Part shown: positions 8,164 through 15,900 of the stretch, in pieces | Numbering within the stretch: the first letter of the stretch is position 1 | Layout of the letters: every line of letters starts with the position of its first letter | Assembly (NCBI GenBank): GCA_013289855.1 | Contig: JABCZD010000001.1 | Location: forward strand, 186,001-250,000 | Direction of reading: 5' to 3' | DNA: 64,000 bases | DNA from: Acidobacteriota bacterium | Lineage (GTDB): Bacteria; Acidobacteriota; Terriglobia; Acidiferrales; UBA7541 | The notes under the pieces: generated by a model | What the model was told of the DNA's origin: nothing | The model's input: the letters and a program-made list of their open reading frames with translations, nothing else | The model's database searches: none | Translations under genes and position numbers: made by a program

Positions 8164-9846
8164 ATGCAGGTGGTCCATTCCTTTGCTCGCATTGCTGTAA
8201 CTGCCGCCGCGTTTGGCGCGATGGCGCTTCTGCCGCAATTTATGATGGCACAGGATTATCCCGTGGTGGGTTCGCAGAATACCGTCACGGCCGATCCGCC
8301 GGTTTCGCGTCCACACGGAAAACCATGCGTAGTGCAGCTTTACTCCGGCGTGCAATTCGCGGACTTTACCCCCAAAACCTATTCGTACGCGCCGCCCAGC
8401 GAGTGCGCGGGTCCATGGGAAAAGGTCGTCTTTACCGCGGACTTCAGCGTTAGCGCCGGCGTGCAATACGATCGCACCGCGCAGGTTTTCCTGGGCCACG
8501 TAAATATTTATTACGGAACGACCGCGGAGCCGGGCAGCACACTCGCGCCCGCGTGGCACGTGGAGCGCGACCTGACGGACTATAGCGCGCTGTTCAAGAG
8601 CGCGCAGACCGGCGAAGTGGACCTGGGCAACCTGGTCAACAGTATGTACACGGGCGTAATCACCGGCAGCGCGGCGCTGGAGTTTTATCCCGCGCAGAAA
8701 GGCCGCGATGGTGCTGCGCAGACCGCCGACGCCCTGTATCCGTTGCCCAATGCCGCCGGAGGCGCGGCAACGCTATCGCAAACCACCGACCAATTGGCGG
8801 AAACCTTCACTCTGCCGGCCAACGTGGAGCGCGCGTATCTCGACGTAATCACGCAGAGCCAATCTAACGATGAATTCTGGTACACGTGCGTACCGAACGA
8901 CGTTGCCGGCGAATTGCAAAGTTGCGGCAACACGGGTTTTCGCGAAGCGGAAATCAGCGTGGACGGTCAACCCGCGGGCGTGGCTCCCGTATATCCCTGG
9001 ATTTACACCGGGGGCATCGATCCTTTTCTGTGGGCGCCGCTGCCGGGCGTGCAGACGCTGAACTTTGTGCCGTATCGCGTCGACTTGACGCCGTTCGCGG
9101 GACTCTTGAGCAACGGGCAGCCGCACACCGTGGCCGTCAGCGTATTTAATGCCGACAGTTATTTTCTGGCCACGGCCACCTTGCTGGTATTTCAAGATCA
9201 CGACTCTGCGCACGTGACCGGCGCGGTGACCGCCAATACCATCGGCGCCGGACCCGCGCCCAACGTGGTGGAAAATCTGCAAACCGACTCTTCCGGTGAC
9301 ATCACCGGCTCGGTGACAGTGACCTCCATGCGCGAATTTCATGTTTCCGGGTACGTGAAAACCTCGCATGGCCGCGTCGATACCGACGTGCATCAGAACG
9401 TAAATTTCAGCAACGCGGAAAGCTTCATCATCAATGCCACCAGCTACATTCAAGACATCACGCAAAAAACCACCGTCGATTCGCGCACCATCACGCGCAG
9501 CGGAGACCAGATCTTCGCCACGCTACAGACGTATCAGTATCCGTTGACGCTGGATATCAGCGAGGTCTTCGCCTCCGACGGCTCGCTGAATCTGCAGACC
9601 ACCGCCACGCAGGAGTTTAAGTACGACGCGCTCGAACCGTTTTTCGCCAGCACCGTGGACAATAAAGTGAACAGCACGGACACGCTGCAATTCGATTCGT
9701 CGTTCAATTTGTTGGGTCACACCGGACAGCAAAGCTCGCAGAAATATACTTACCTGGATTCGCGCGGCAACGAATACTCCTGCAAGCTGGCGGCGGCAAA
9801 TAGCGTGCTGACATCCGTCAGCGACGGCTGTCCGGGTCAAAAATAA
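8164..9846 (+). CDS. secreted PNGase A-type peptide:N-glycanase
   Basis: A 560-residue exported protein with a signal peptide (residues 1-29, cleavage near FMMAQ). It matches the plant/fungal peptide-N4-(N-acetyl-beta-glucosaminyl)asparagine amidase A family, which releases N-linked glycans from glycopeptides. Hallmarks are the jelly-roll segments ERAYLDVITQSQSNDEFWY near residue 225, GFREAEISVDGQPAG, YPWIYTGGIDPFLWAPLPG near residue 280, VDLTPFAGLLSNGQPHTVAVSV and FLATATLLVFQDH. In the plant enzymes the equivalents are a NDEFWY motif and an IYTGGINPLLW motif. The length fits the family. It has a good ribosome site (GAGGAG) and no close neighbours on its strand. Acid-active bacterial members are known from acidobacteria. 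Assignment to the family is confident; substrate preference is not visible. Confidence 0.85.
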   Translation: MQVVHSFARIAVTAAAFGAMALLPQFMMAQDYPVVGSQNTVTADPPVSRPHGKPCVVQLYSGVQFADFTPKTYSYAPPSECAGPWEKVVFTADFSVSAGVQYDRTAQVFLGHVNIYYGTTAEPGSTLAPAWHVERDLTDYSALFKSAQTGEVDLGNLVNSMYTGVITGSAALEFYPAQKGRDGAAQTADALYPLPNAAGGAATLSQTTDQLAETFTLPANVERAYLDVITQSQSNDEFWYTCVPNDVAGELQSCGNTGFREAEISVDGQPAGVAPVYPWIYTGGIDPFLWAPLPGVQTLNFVPYRVDLTPFAGLLSNGQPHTVAVSVFNADSYFLATATLLVFQDHDSAHVTGAVTANTIGAGPAPNVVENLQTDSSGDITGSVTVTSMREFHVSGYVKTSHGRVDTDVHQNVNFSNAESFIINATSYIQDITQKTTVDSRTITRSGDQIFATLQTYQYPLTLDISEVFASDGSLNLQTTATQEFKYDALEPFFASTVDNKVNSTDTLQFDSSFNLLGHTGQQSSQKYTYLDSRGNEYSCKLAAANSVLTSVSDGCPGQK

Positions 9847-9926
9847 ATCTGTGGTTGGTTGTAAATCCGGGCGGTATAGCAGAGCAGGGCGGGGCAGCGA
9901 GCGCCAAGTGCGCCCACGCCTGACGT

Positions 9927-10844
9927 TTAGCGCGTAGCCGTAATCGGCGCGCCCAATTCCTTCAACTTGGCGCGGGCGCGGCGATCTTCATCAGAATTGG
10001 GAAAATTTTTCACCACCTCGCGCAGCTCTTTCACTCCCGCTTGCTTTTGCCCCAATTCGATCAGCGCCAGCCCTTTTCTCAAATGCGCCGGGCCAAGCTT
10101 GAAACTCTTCGGATAGTTGGTCAGCACTTTGTCGAATTCCACGACGGACTGCTCATACTGCTTTTGCGAGTATGCAATTTCGCCCAGATAAAACTGCGCG
10201 TTAGAGGCCAAATCAGTGTCCCCATAGAACCGCAGATAATCCTGAAATTCGGAACGCGCCAGATCGTATTTTCCGCTGGTAATGTCGCGCAGCCCATTTG
10301 AATACAGCGTGTCCGCGGACGGCGCGGGGCCCCCGGGTGCCACAGAGCTGCCTCCCGCACCGCCAAAGGATCCACCAGGCCCCGCTGCGGAACCAGTCGG
10401 CCCCGCCGGCGAACCGCCAGATATCTTCGCATCCAAACTCTGCACGGTATTCTGCAAATCCACCAGCTGCTGATTCAGCTTTCCCAGCCGCGACTTAATC
10501 TCTTCCAAATTGTCCGATAGCCCCTGCACTTGCGTGGACATCGTATCCAGCCGCGCCCCAGAATTAGCCTGCACATCTTGCACGGACTTCTGCACCGAGC
10601 TCATCGTAGCGTTCAGCTTGCCAACGTTATCGCTGGATTGCTCGATCAGCGTCTTCATCACCGTATGGTCCTGGGTGATCTGCGTGGCCATGTCCTTCTG
10701 ACCTTGCAGCAGCGTGGTGACGTCGTGCTGCAAGTCGATCATTTCACGAGAAACAGCGCTGGCGGGGCCTGGTCCGAGGGCGCTTCCTGCAAAAATAGCG
10801 GCGACCACCGCCGCGGCGAAGATTGCTAGATTACGTGCGCGCAT
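9927..10844 (-). CDS. cpoB: Tol-Pal system protein CpoB/YbgF
   Basis: A 305-residue periplasmic protein: signal peptide (residues 1-30), then an N-terminal coiled coil rich in Gln/Asp/Leu to about residue 140. A Gly/Pro-rich linker follows. The C-terminal TPR domain reads DTLYSNGLRDITSGKYDLARSEF, AQFYLGEIAYSQKQYEQSVVEF and AHLRKGLALIELGQKQAG. In E. coli CpoB coordinates the Tol machine with peptidoglycan synthesis at division. It is the last gene of the minus-strand tol cluster, about 240 bp after pal. Its own ribosome site (GAGGAGG) is strong, and a terminator between pal and cpoB suggests partly separate expression. Confidence 0.9.
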   Translation of the reverse strand: MRARNLAIFAAAVVAAIFAGSALGPGPASAVSREMIDLQHDVTTLLQGQKDMATQITQDHTVMKTLIEQSSDNVGKLNATMSSVQKSVQDVQANSGARLDTMSTQVQGLSDNLEEIKSRLGKLNQQLVDLQNTVQSLDAKISGGSPAGPTGSAAGPGGSFGGAGGSSVAPGGPAPSADTLYSNGLRDITSGKYDLARSEFQDYLRFYGDTDLASNAQFYLGEIAYSQKQYEQSVVEFDKVLTNYPKSFKLGPAHLRKGLALIELGQKQAGVKELREVVKNFPNSDEDRRARAKLKELGAPITATR

Positions 10845-11011
10845 TCAACTTCCTCCTCGAAGAGCCGGTTTGGGGCTCGGGGCGGTCGCTCCGCCACTGC
10901 AGCGGTACAACCAATGTGTGGGCTGAGTCCTAATTCTACTGTAACGGCAGAGCGCCGGGCGAGCAAGAGTGATTGGCGTCGCATGGGAAAAACGCAATCT
11001 CCGCCCCGCTC

Positions 11012-11053
11012 AACAAAATCGCCTCGACACTTCACACGAAGCGCCGAGGCGAC
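11012..11053 (-). terminator. hairpin terminator downstream of pal
   Basis: On the minus strand TCGCCTCG pairs with CGAGGCGA, enclosing an inner CTTC/GAAG helix, and is followed by TTTTGTTG. It lies about 30 bp after the pal stop codon and upstream of cpoB. Confidence 0.65.
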
Positions 11054-11082
11054 TCTTGTACCGACCGCTTTCTTGACACGAT

Positions 11083-11838
11083 CTAGTTAGCCTTGACGAA
11101 GTGCCCGCGGCGATTCTGCTGCCAGCACTCTTCGGTGCTTTCCGTGCAGAAGGGTTTTTCCTTGCCGAAACTGACGGTGTTAATTCGGTCCGCCGAAATG
11201 CCCTGCGAGACCAGGTACTGTTTGACGGCCGCGGCGCGGCGATCGCCGAGTCCCAGGTTGTACTCGGTAGAGCCGCGTTCGTCGCAATGTCCTTCGATGG
11301 TCACCTTCAGCTGCGGGTAGTTGCGCAGAAATTCCGCGTCGTGTGACAGCGCGGTGCGCGCGTCGGCACGGATATCCGCCTTATCCAGATCGAAATACGC
11401 GTCGCGCACTTCCTTCAGGAATAGTGCGTCGGTCAGGTCCGAGCTCGTGCCGGTGTCTGGCGGGGGCGGCTGCGCCACGCTCACACGAGCGCTCGCATTC
11501 GCCGAGCCTCCCGGACCGGTAGCCGTAATGGAATAGGTGACCGAACTCGTGGGTGTGACTTTCGTCGTGCCTTGGGCGGTCACTTGCCCGACGTCCGGCG
11601 TAATCGTCAATTGCGTGGCGTTCGTGGATGACCAGCTCAACGCCGCGCTGTCCCCAGGATTGATGGAAGTCGGATTCGCTTGCAGCGTGACCGTGGGCGT
11701 GGCCGGAGGAGGTGTGTATGGCGCCGGCGGCGGTGGCGTTTGGGCTACCGGCTTCTTCGAGCAACCAAAGCTAAACATTGCGGCGGCGAGCGTCAGGCAA
11801 AACAGGGCCCGATAGTGCGGTCGCATGAACTGATTCAT
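11083..11838 (-). CDS. pal: peptidoglycan-associated lipoprotein Pal
   Basis: A 251-residue outer-membrane lipoprotein of the Tol-Pal system. The signal peptide ends in a lipobox-like FSFGC. A Pro-rich linker follows. Next is an Ig-like/PKD-type module (TVTLQANPTSINPGDSAALS... SVTYSITATGPGGSANASA), which is an addition compared with E. coli Pal. The OmpA domain follows (VRDAYFDLDKADIRADART, IEGHCDERGSTEYNLGLGDRRA, SFGKEKPFC, QNRRGHFV). ATG at 11838 is chosen because GAGGAG lies just upstream; an in-frame start at 11871 has no such site. It follows tolB and precedes cpoB. A palindrome-bearing promoter lies about 100 bp upstream. Confidence 0.93.
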   Translation of the reverse strand: MNQFMRPHYRALFCLTLAAAMFSFGCSKKPVAQTPPPPAPYTPPPATPTVTLQANPTSINPGDSAALSWSSTNATQLTITPDVGQVTAQGTTKVTPTSSVTYSITATGPGGSANASARVSVAQPPPPDTGTSSDLTDALFLKEVRDAYFDLDKADIRADARTALSHDAEFLRNYPQLKVTIEGHCDERGSTEYNLGLGDRRAAAVKQYLVSQGISADRINTVSFGKEKPFCTESTEECWQQNRRGHFVKAN

Positions 11839-11931
11839 TGCAGTTCTCCTCGAGATTAGGATCTCTTTCACAAGCTTGCGGGTGGCTTGATGCTACCACC
11901 TGCGGGGTCGGTCCGGGGGATATCTCGTATC

Positions 11932-11950
11932 ACGATATATTATACATCGT
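11932..11950 (-). promoter_or_regulatory. candidate pal promoter -10 inside a 19-bp operator-like palindrome
   Basis: The 19-bp sequence ACGATATATTATACATCGT is a near-perfect palindrome. On the minus strand it contains TATAAT (11944-11939), a consensus -10 box, although no good -35 box is seen. A second, overlapping dyad (ATATC ... TCGTATCACG ... ATAT) begins at 11920. The site lies about 100 bp before the pal start codon, between tolB and pal. Confidence 0.5.
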
Positions 11951-12007
11951 ACCCACACATTATTGATGCTGAAATTTCGCAAACGGTGCCAACCCGCTTG
12001 CGAAAAA

Positions 12008-13348
12008 TCAACGCGGCGACCAGTTTGGCGATTCGTTGTGCCCCGCGGTGGTGAGCTGGTGGGCTTGCGAACCGTCCGCCAGCATCACCCAAATCTGCCG
12101 GCTGCCTCCCCGTGTCGATTCGAAAACGATGTGCCGCCCATCCGGCGCCCAACTGGGGCGCTCGTTGCGCCCGGCGTCCCGGGTGATTTCCACAATTTGG
12201 CGCGTGGCCACGTCCATGACGTAGATGTCATAGTTACCCGTGGGTCGCCGCCAACTGAAGGCTAAAAGCTGGCCATTCGGCGCCCATGCCGGGTCCACCA
12301 AATACCCCTTGTCGGGGACATCCAGTTCCGCAGTGTCCGTGCCGTCGGCGCTGGTCAGATACAGCTTGGGAACGCCGCCGCGATCCCCCACGTACACGAT
12401 GCTTTGCCCGGTCTTCGGATTCCATGCCGGAGAAGTGGAGACCGCGTTGGAAAAGGTCAGTCGCTTGGGATGGCCGCCGTTGGCATCCGTAACGTAAAGC
12501 TCCGGATTGCCATTGCCCTGCATGGACGACGAGAAAATGACTTGTGAACCATCCGGAGACCATGCCGGGGCGCTATTACTGCCAGGAAAGCGTGGAAACG
12601 AAACTACTTTGCCGGAGTCCATCGAATACATGCAGATTTGCGGGCCCACAGGTTTTGCGTAGCATGTGAACGCGATGCGCGAGGCGTCTGGCGACCAGCG
12701 CGGGGTTAGCGAAATGGAATGCAGGGAAGTCAGCGGGTGCTGATTGGCGCCATCGTAATCCATCGTCCAAATCTCTTTCGCGCCGCTTCGCATGCTCACA
12801 AAAGCGATCTGCGTGCCGGCCACGCTGGGCAGCCCACCCGATAACTTGCTGATGATTTCATCGGCGAATTGGTGCGCGAACTTGCGCACCTGCGTATCCG
12901 AGGGCGTCCCGCGATAAATCTTGCCCACAACGGCTTGCGCCGAAGGATTGCGCACGTCGTAAAGCCACGCCTGGATAGCCACCTCTGTGGGGTTTTCCAC
13001 CACGTTTCCGAACGCCACCATATTGGAATTTGCCGGGGCGTTGGTCCAATCCAGGTTCCGCAGTTCCGAGGGCACCGTGGGCATCGTGGTTGGGTACATG
13101 CTGGGGCTCACGAATTCCAGGATGCCGCTGAATTGCAGGTCGTCACGCACCACCTGCGTGAAGAGGTCCGCGTGTGGTTTGGCTGTATCCGCGCGCGGGC
13201 CGAAATTGGCTACGGCCACGCGTGGCTTGTTCGTGTCGCCAAGACCCGTGCCGGCACGGAACCAGTCTTGCGCGCGAGCGACTTGGCCGGGTGCCAGCGT
13301 CAGAGCAGCAATGACGAATATTGCAAAAAGCTTCAACGATAACTTCAA
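12008..13348 (-). CDS. tolB: Tol-Pal beta-propeller protein TolB
   Basis: A 446-residue periplasmic protein that links Pal to the inner-membrane Tol complex. A signal peptide (LKLFAIFVIAALTLAPGQVARAQ) is followed by the TolB N-terminal domain (RVAVANFGPR... FTQVVRDDLQFSGILEFV). A six-bladed propeller follows, with repeated W-SPD/NP motifs such as TPRWSPDASRIAFTCY, APAWSPDGSQVIFSS, PAWNPKTGQSIVYV, PAWAPNGQLLAFSW and PSWAPDGRHIVFES. I place the start at TTG 13348 because GGAGG lies 5 nt upstream and the signal peptide then begins correctly. A longer reading to 13429 would overlap the upstream gene and prepend unlikely residues. Confidence 0.93.
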   Translation of the reverse strand: MKLSLKLFAIFVIAALTLAPGQVARAQDWFRAGTGLGDTNKPRVAVANFGPRADTAKPHADLFTQVVRDDLQFSGILEFVSPSMYPTTMPTVPSELRNLDWTNAPANSNMVAFGNVVENPTEVAIQAWLYDVRNPSAQAVVGKIYRGTPSDTQVRKFAHQFADEIISKLSGGLPSVAGTQIAFVSMRSGAKEIWTMDYDGANQHPLTSLHSISLTPRWSPDASRIAFTCYAKPVGPQICMYSMDSGKVVSFPRFPGSNSAPAWSPDGSQVIFSSSMQGNGNPELYVTDANGGHPKRLTFSNAVSTSPAWNPKTGQSIVYVGDRGGVPKLYLTSADGTDTAELDVPDKGYLVDPAWAPNGQLLAFSWRRPTGNYDIYVMDVATRQIVEITRDAGRNERPSWAPDGRHIVFESTRGGSRQIWVMLADGSQAHQLTTAGHNESPNWSPR

Positions 13349-13401
13349 GACGACCTCCGGTGAAACTGCAACATACATTTCTGCGAATCTGACTCGCGAC
13401 G

Positions 13402-14214
13402 TCATTGGCGGCGCTCCGGAAAATCCCACGTTACGTCCACGCTGCTGCCAGAATAATCATTCGGCAACGGCGGTAGCGGGGTCGAGGAATCAATCGCGCG
13501 CAGACCCGCGTTGTCCCAAGAACGATTCCCGCTCGTCTCTGTCACGCGAGCGTTGTGGATTGAGCCGTCGCGCGTCACGGTAAACGAAATGGCACAATGA
13601 AGAGTTCGAGAAGCACGAACGGAAGGGTCAATCGACAGTGGATCCCAGTTAGGCTGGATGCGGCGTCGGACCGCAGCAACGTACCAACCATAGCGGGTAG
13701 CGAAATCGCCACCGCCCTGGCCTAGAATCGCTACGCCCGAGGAGCCGCCGGGATTTTGCGTATATCCGGTAGGAATGTCAGGGCTGCCTCCACCACCATA
13801 GGGCACCGCGTTTGGCGGAGGCGGCGTCTTCTTGTCAAAGATCTTCGATTTGTGCGAAGGCGGCAGCGGTTTTTCCTTGTCAAATGTCGGCAGTTTGGTG
13901 ACGTCGGGAGCCGGCTGGTCGAGCTTGGGCGGTTCTATTTGATTCAGTCCTTGCGAAGGGTCCACAACTTGGCTCTCGGTAGGAATAATAGGACGCGGCA
14001 TGGGAATACCCGCGGAACTGACCAGATTTACCTTGGTGCCGCCAAGGTCTCCGCCCTCGCCGGCCCACTGGTTGCCGTGGAATTGAAAATAGATGGAGGC
14101 TGCGATCGCCAGCGCCGCGAGCCCATGCAGCGCGCCGGAGTAAACGATGAATTTAGTCAGACTGAATTCTTCGTCGTCGGCGGCGAACTGCGAATTGGCA
14201 ATTGCGTTATTCAT
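13402..14214 (-). CDS. TolA/TonB-like transducer of the Tol operon
   Basis: A 270-residue inner-membrane-anchored periplasmic protein. The cytoplasmic N-terminus (residues 1-22) is followed by one membrane helix (IVYSGALHGLAALAIAASIYF). A Pro/Lys-rich extended stretch (PPKLDQPAPDVTKLPTFDKEKPLPP split over residues 95-140) and a Gly-rich segment come next. The C-terminal TolA/TonB-type domain reads YGWYVAAVRRRIQPNW and FTVTRDGSIHNARVTETSG. By position between tolR and tolB it fills the TolA role, spanning the periplasm to reach TolB/Pal. The sequence could equally be labelled TonB; the operon context favours TolA. Confidence 0.85.
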   Translation of the reverse strand: MNNAIANSQFAADDEEFSLTKFIVYSGALHGLAALAIAASIYFQFHGNQWAGEGGDLGGTKVNLVSSAGIPMPRPIIPTESQVVDPSQGLNQIEPPKLDQPAPDVTKLPTFDKEKPLPPSHKSKIFDKKTPPPPNAVPYGGGGSPDIPTGYTQNPGGSSGVAILGQGGGDFATRYGWYVAAVRRRIQPNWDPLSIDPSVRASRTLHCAISFTVTRDGSIHNARVTETSGNRSWDNAGLRAIDSSTPLPPLPNDYSGSSVDVTWDFPERRQ

Positions 14215-14228
14215 GATTCGCGAATCGT

Positions 14229-14645
14229 TCAGCGCGCGCGGGCGCGTTCGGTAATCGGCTGCGTCACGATGCTGATGTTGTTGATGCCGGACTGCCGCAG
14301 TGAATCCACCACCGTGGCAAACGCTCCGAAGGGCACCGCCTCGTCGCAGCGCAGATACACCGTATCTTCCGGCTTCTTCTGTTGCGCGTGAATTTTGTCG
14401 CCCAAATCGTGAATGTTCACTGGATCGTTGCCCAGGTAAATCCGCTGGGCCTTGTCCACGGTGATCACCACGTGCTGCTCGGTGATCTGGTGCACCGTTT
14501 TGGTCTTCGGCACGTCCACTTCAATGCCGGACTGCAGAATCGGCGCGGTAATCATGAAAATAATCAGCAGCACCAGCACCACGTCGATGAACGGGACCAT
14601 GTTGATCTCCGAAAGCGACGTCTGCGTTTGTTTAATCTGCGACAT
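14229..14645 (-). CDS. tolR: TolR/ExbD-type proton-channel subunit
   Basis: A 138-residue biopolymer transport protein: a single N-terminal helix with the key membrane aspartate in VPFIDVVLVLLIIFMI, then a periplasmic domain ending VTQPITERARAR. With TolQ it forms the stator unit that uses the proton gradient to drive TolA. ATG at 14645 is preferred over TTG at 14654 because GGAGAG is then correctly spaced. It is separated from tolQ by about 120 bp holding a CGCAGAG repeat array, and from tolA by 14 bp. Confidence 0.92.
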   Translation of the reverse strand: MSQIKQTQTSLSEINMVPFIDVVLVLLIIFMITAPILQSGIEVDVPKTKTVHQITEQHVVITVDKAQRIYLGNDPVNIHDLGDKIHAQQKKPEDTVYLRCDEAVPFGAFATVVDSLRQSGINNISIVTQPITERARAR

Positions 14646-14681
14646 AAGAGCCAATCTCTCCGCACCCGCGGCTAGTCCGTG

Positions 14682-14746
14682 CCACTCTCTCTCCGCGCCT
14701 TCCGCGCCTTCCGCGTCTCTGCGTCCTCTGCGTTAATCTTTTTCTT
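14682..14746 (-). repeat. CGCAGAG-type short-period repeat array
   Basis: Read on the minus strand, the stretch begins TTAACGCAGAGGACGCAGAG and continues with degenerate CGCGGAAGG units spaced about 9 bp, ending GGAGAGAGAG. It lies between tolQ and tolR. A related array is at 56175-56219. Confidence 0.7.
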
Positions 14747-14765
14747 CGCGTCGCCGAAAGCTCGT

Positions 14766-15410
14766 TCACGAAAACGTCTTCTCAATCTGCGCCGCCACTT
14801 CCATCGCAAAACTATCCAACCGCTGCCCTAAGTCCCGAATATTCTGCAAAAAGTGATTATAGAAGATCACCGCCGGAATGGCGGTAAAAAGCCCCGCAGC
14901 GGTGGTGAACAGCGCTTCAGAAATGCCCGGAGCCACTGCCCGCAGCGTGGCGGAGCCGGCATCGCCCAGCCCAGCGAAGGCGTCGATAATGCCCCAAACC
15001 GTTCCAAAGAGCCCGATGAACGGCGAAACGGAAGCAGTAGTGGCCAGCCAGGACATGCCTTTTTCCGCGCGTCGCACTTCTTCCGCGGACGCTAGCTGCA
15101 TGCTCACGCTCACCGCCGTCAAACTTTTCAATCGCCCATCGTTCGCCGGATTTCCCGTGCCTGTCCCGATCTGGCTTTGCAGTTCGCGAAAGCCGGAGGC
15201 GTACACCGAAGCAAACGGCGAACCCGCCGACGCCAGCGCCTGCGGATTGGCCACGCCTCGAGTAGCGCGGAAAATGCGCAGGAATTGGCTACTCTCGCGG
15301 CGAATGCGGCTGAACAGACCCAGCTTTTGAAAAATCATGGCCCAGGAAACCACGGAGAAAACCAGCAGGAGAACCAGAACCACGCGGGCCACCCAGCCCG
15401 TCTGGCCCAA
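14766..15410 (-). CDS. tolQ: TolQ/ExbB-type proton-channel subunit
   Basis: A 214-residue inner-membrane protein. Helix 1 is WVARVVLVLLLVFSVVSWAMIF, followed by a cytoplasmic loop. The conserved ExbB/TolQ core is EKGMSWLATTASVSPFIGLFGTVWGIIDAF, and helix 3 is SEALFTTAAGLFTAIPAVIFYNHF. The usual membrane Thr/Ala-rich residues are present. With TolR it energises the Tol-Pal system. The first standard start is TTG at 15410, but the frame stays open upstream to about 15500 and encodes hydrophobic residues (YIILLFSAILITDIG) like the N-terminal segment of other TolQ proteins. A non-standard start (CTG or ATT after GAGGGG) is therefore possible. Confidence 0.9.
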   Translation of the reverse strand: MGQTGWVARVVLVLLLVFSVVSWAMIFQKLGLFSRIRRESSQFLRIFRATRGVANPQALASAGSPFASVYASGFRELQSQIGTGTGNPANDGRLKSLTAVSVSMQLASAEEVRRAEKGMSWLATTASVSPFIGLFGTVWGIIDAFAGLGDAGSATLRAVAPGISEALFTTAAGLFTAIPAVIFYNHFLQNIRDLGQRLDSFAMEVAAQIEKTFS

Positions 15411-15900
15411 AATACTTCCGATGTCGGTTATGAGTATCGCGGAGAACAGGAGAATGATGTACCCCTCAGTGAAACTATGGAATAAAAGATGTTTGGCCGG
15501 CTAACGTATTTTTCCGGGTAAAGCGCCACAGCGCCAGTCTGCTACATATCGACAATCTCTGTGGGCTCGTGTCGAGAATCTTTGTGGGTCGTGGCTTTAG
15601 CCACGACATTAGCGCCGCACTATCGCACCCGGCTTTAGCCGCTGAAGTCAGGGCTGAGCGCCGCCCACGGAGACTCTGTGCTCACAAAGCGACGATTCCA
15701 TACAAATTTCTGTAGCTTCAGAAACGTAACATACGCACGCAGGCGACGCAACGAAACCACGAACTAATGTTGTGCATGCTGACCCTTGCTTGATGATGAG
15801 AAAACTACAATTCCATCAGCCATTCGCCGCCGCACACACTCTATCTGATGCCATAAGCAGGGCAAGAAGGTGCCGTCAGCTGTGTTAAACTGCGCGATAG
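15411..15900. other. intergenic region with short repeats
   Basis: About 490 bp between the divergent tolQ and miaB genes. It holds two imperfect direct copies of a ~22-bp unit (15549-15570 and 15572-15592, TCGACAATCTCTGTGGGCTC type). The second copy runs into a perfect 20-bp palindrome with a GGCTTTAGCC core at 15588-15607. A half-site with the same core follows at about 15630. No gene is supported. Promoters for both flanking units should lie here but I cannot pinpoint them. Confidence 0.55.
15588..15607. repeat. REP-like palindrome with GGCTTTAGCC core
   Basis: GTCGTGG and CCACGAC are perfect 7-bp arms around CTTTAG. The same core occurs at 17893-17910 with different arms, suggesting a dispersed palindromic family. 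Confidence 0.6.
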
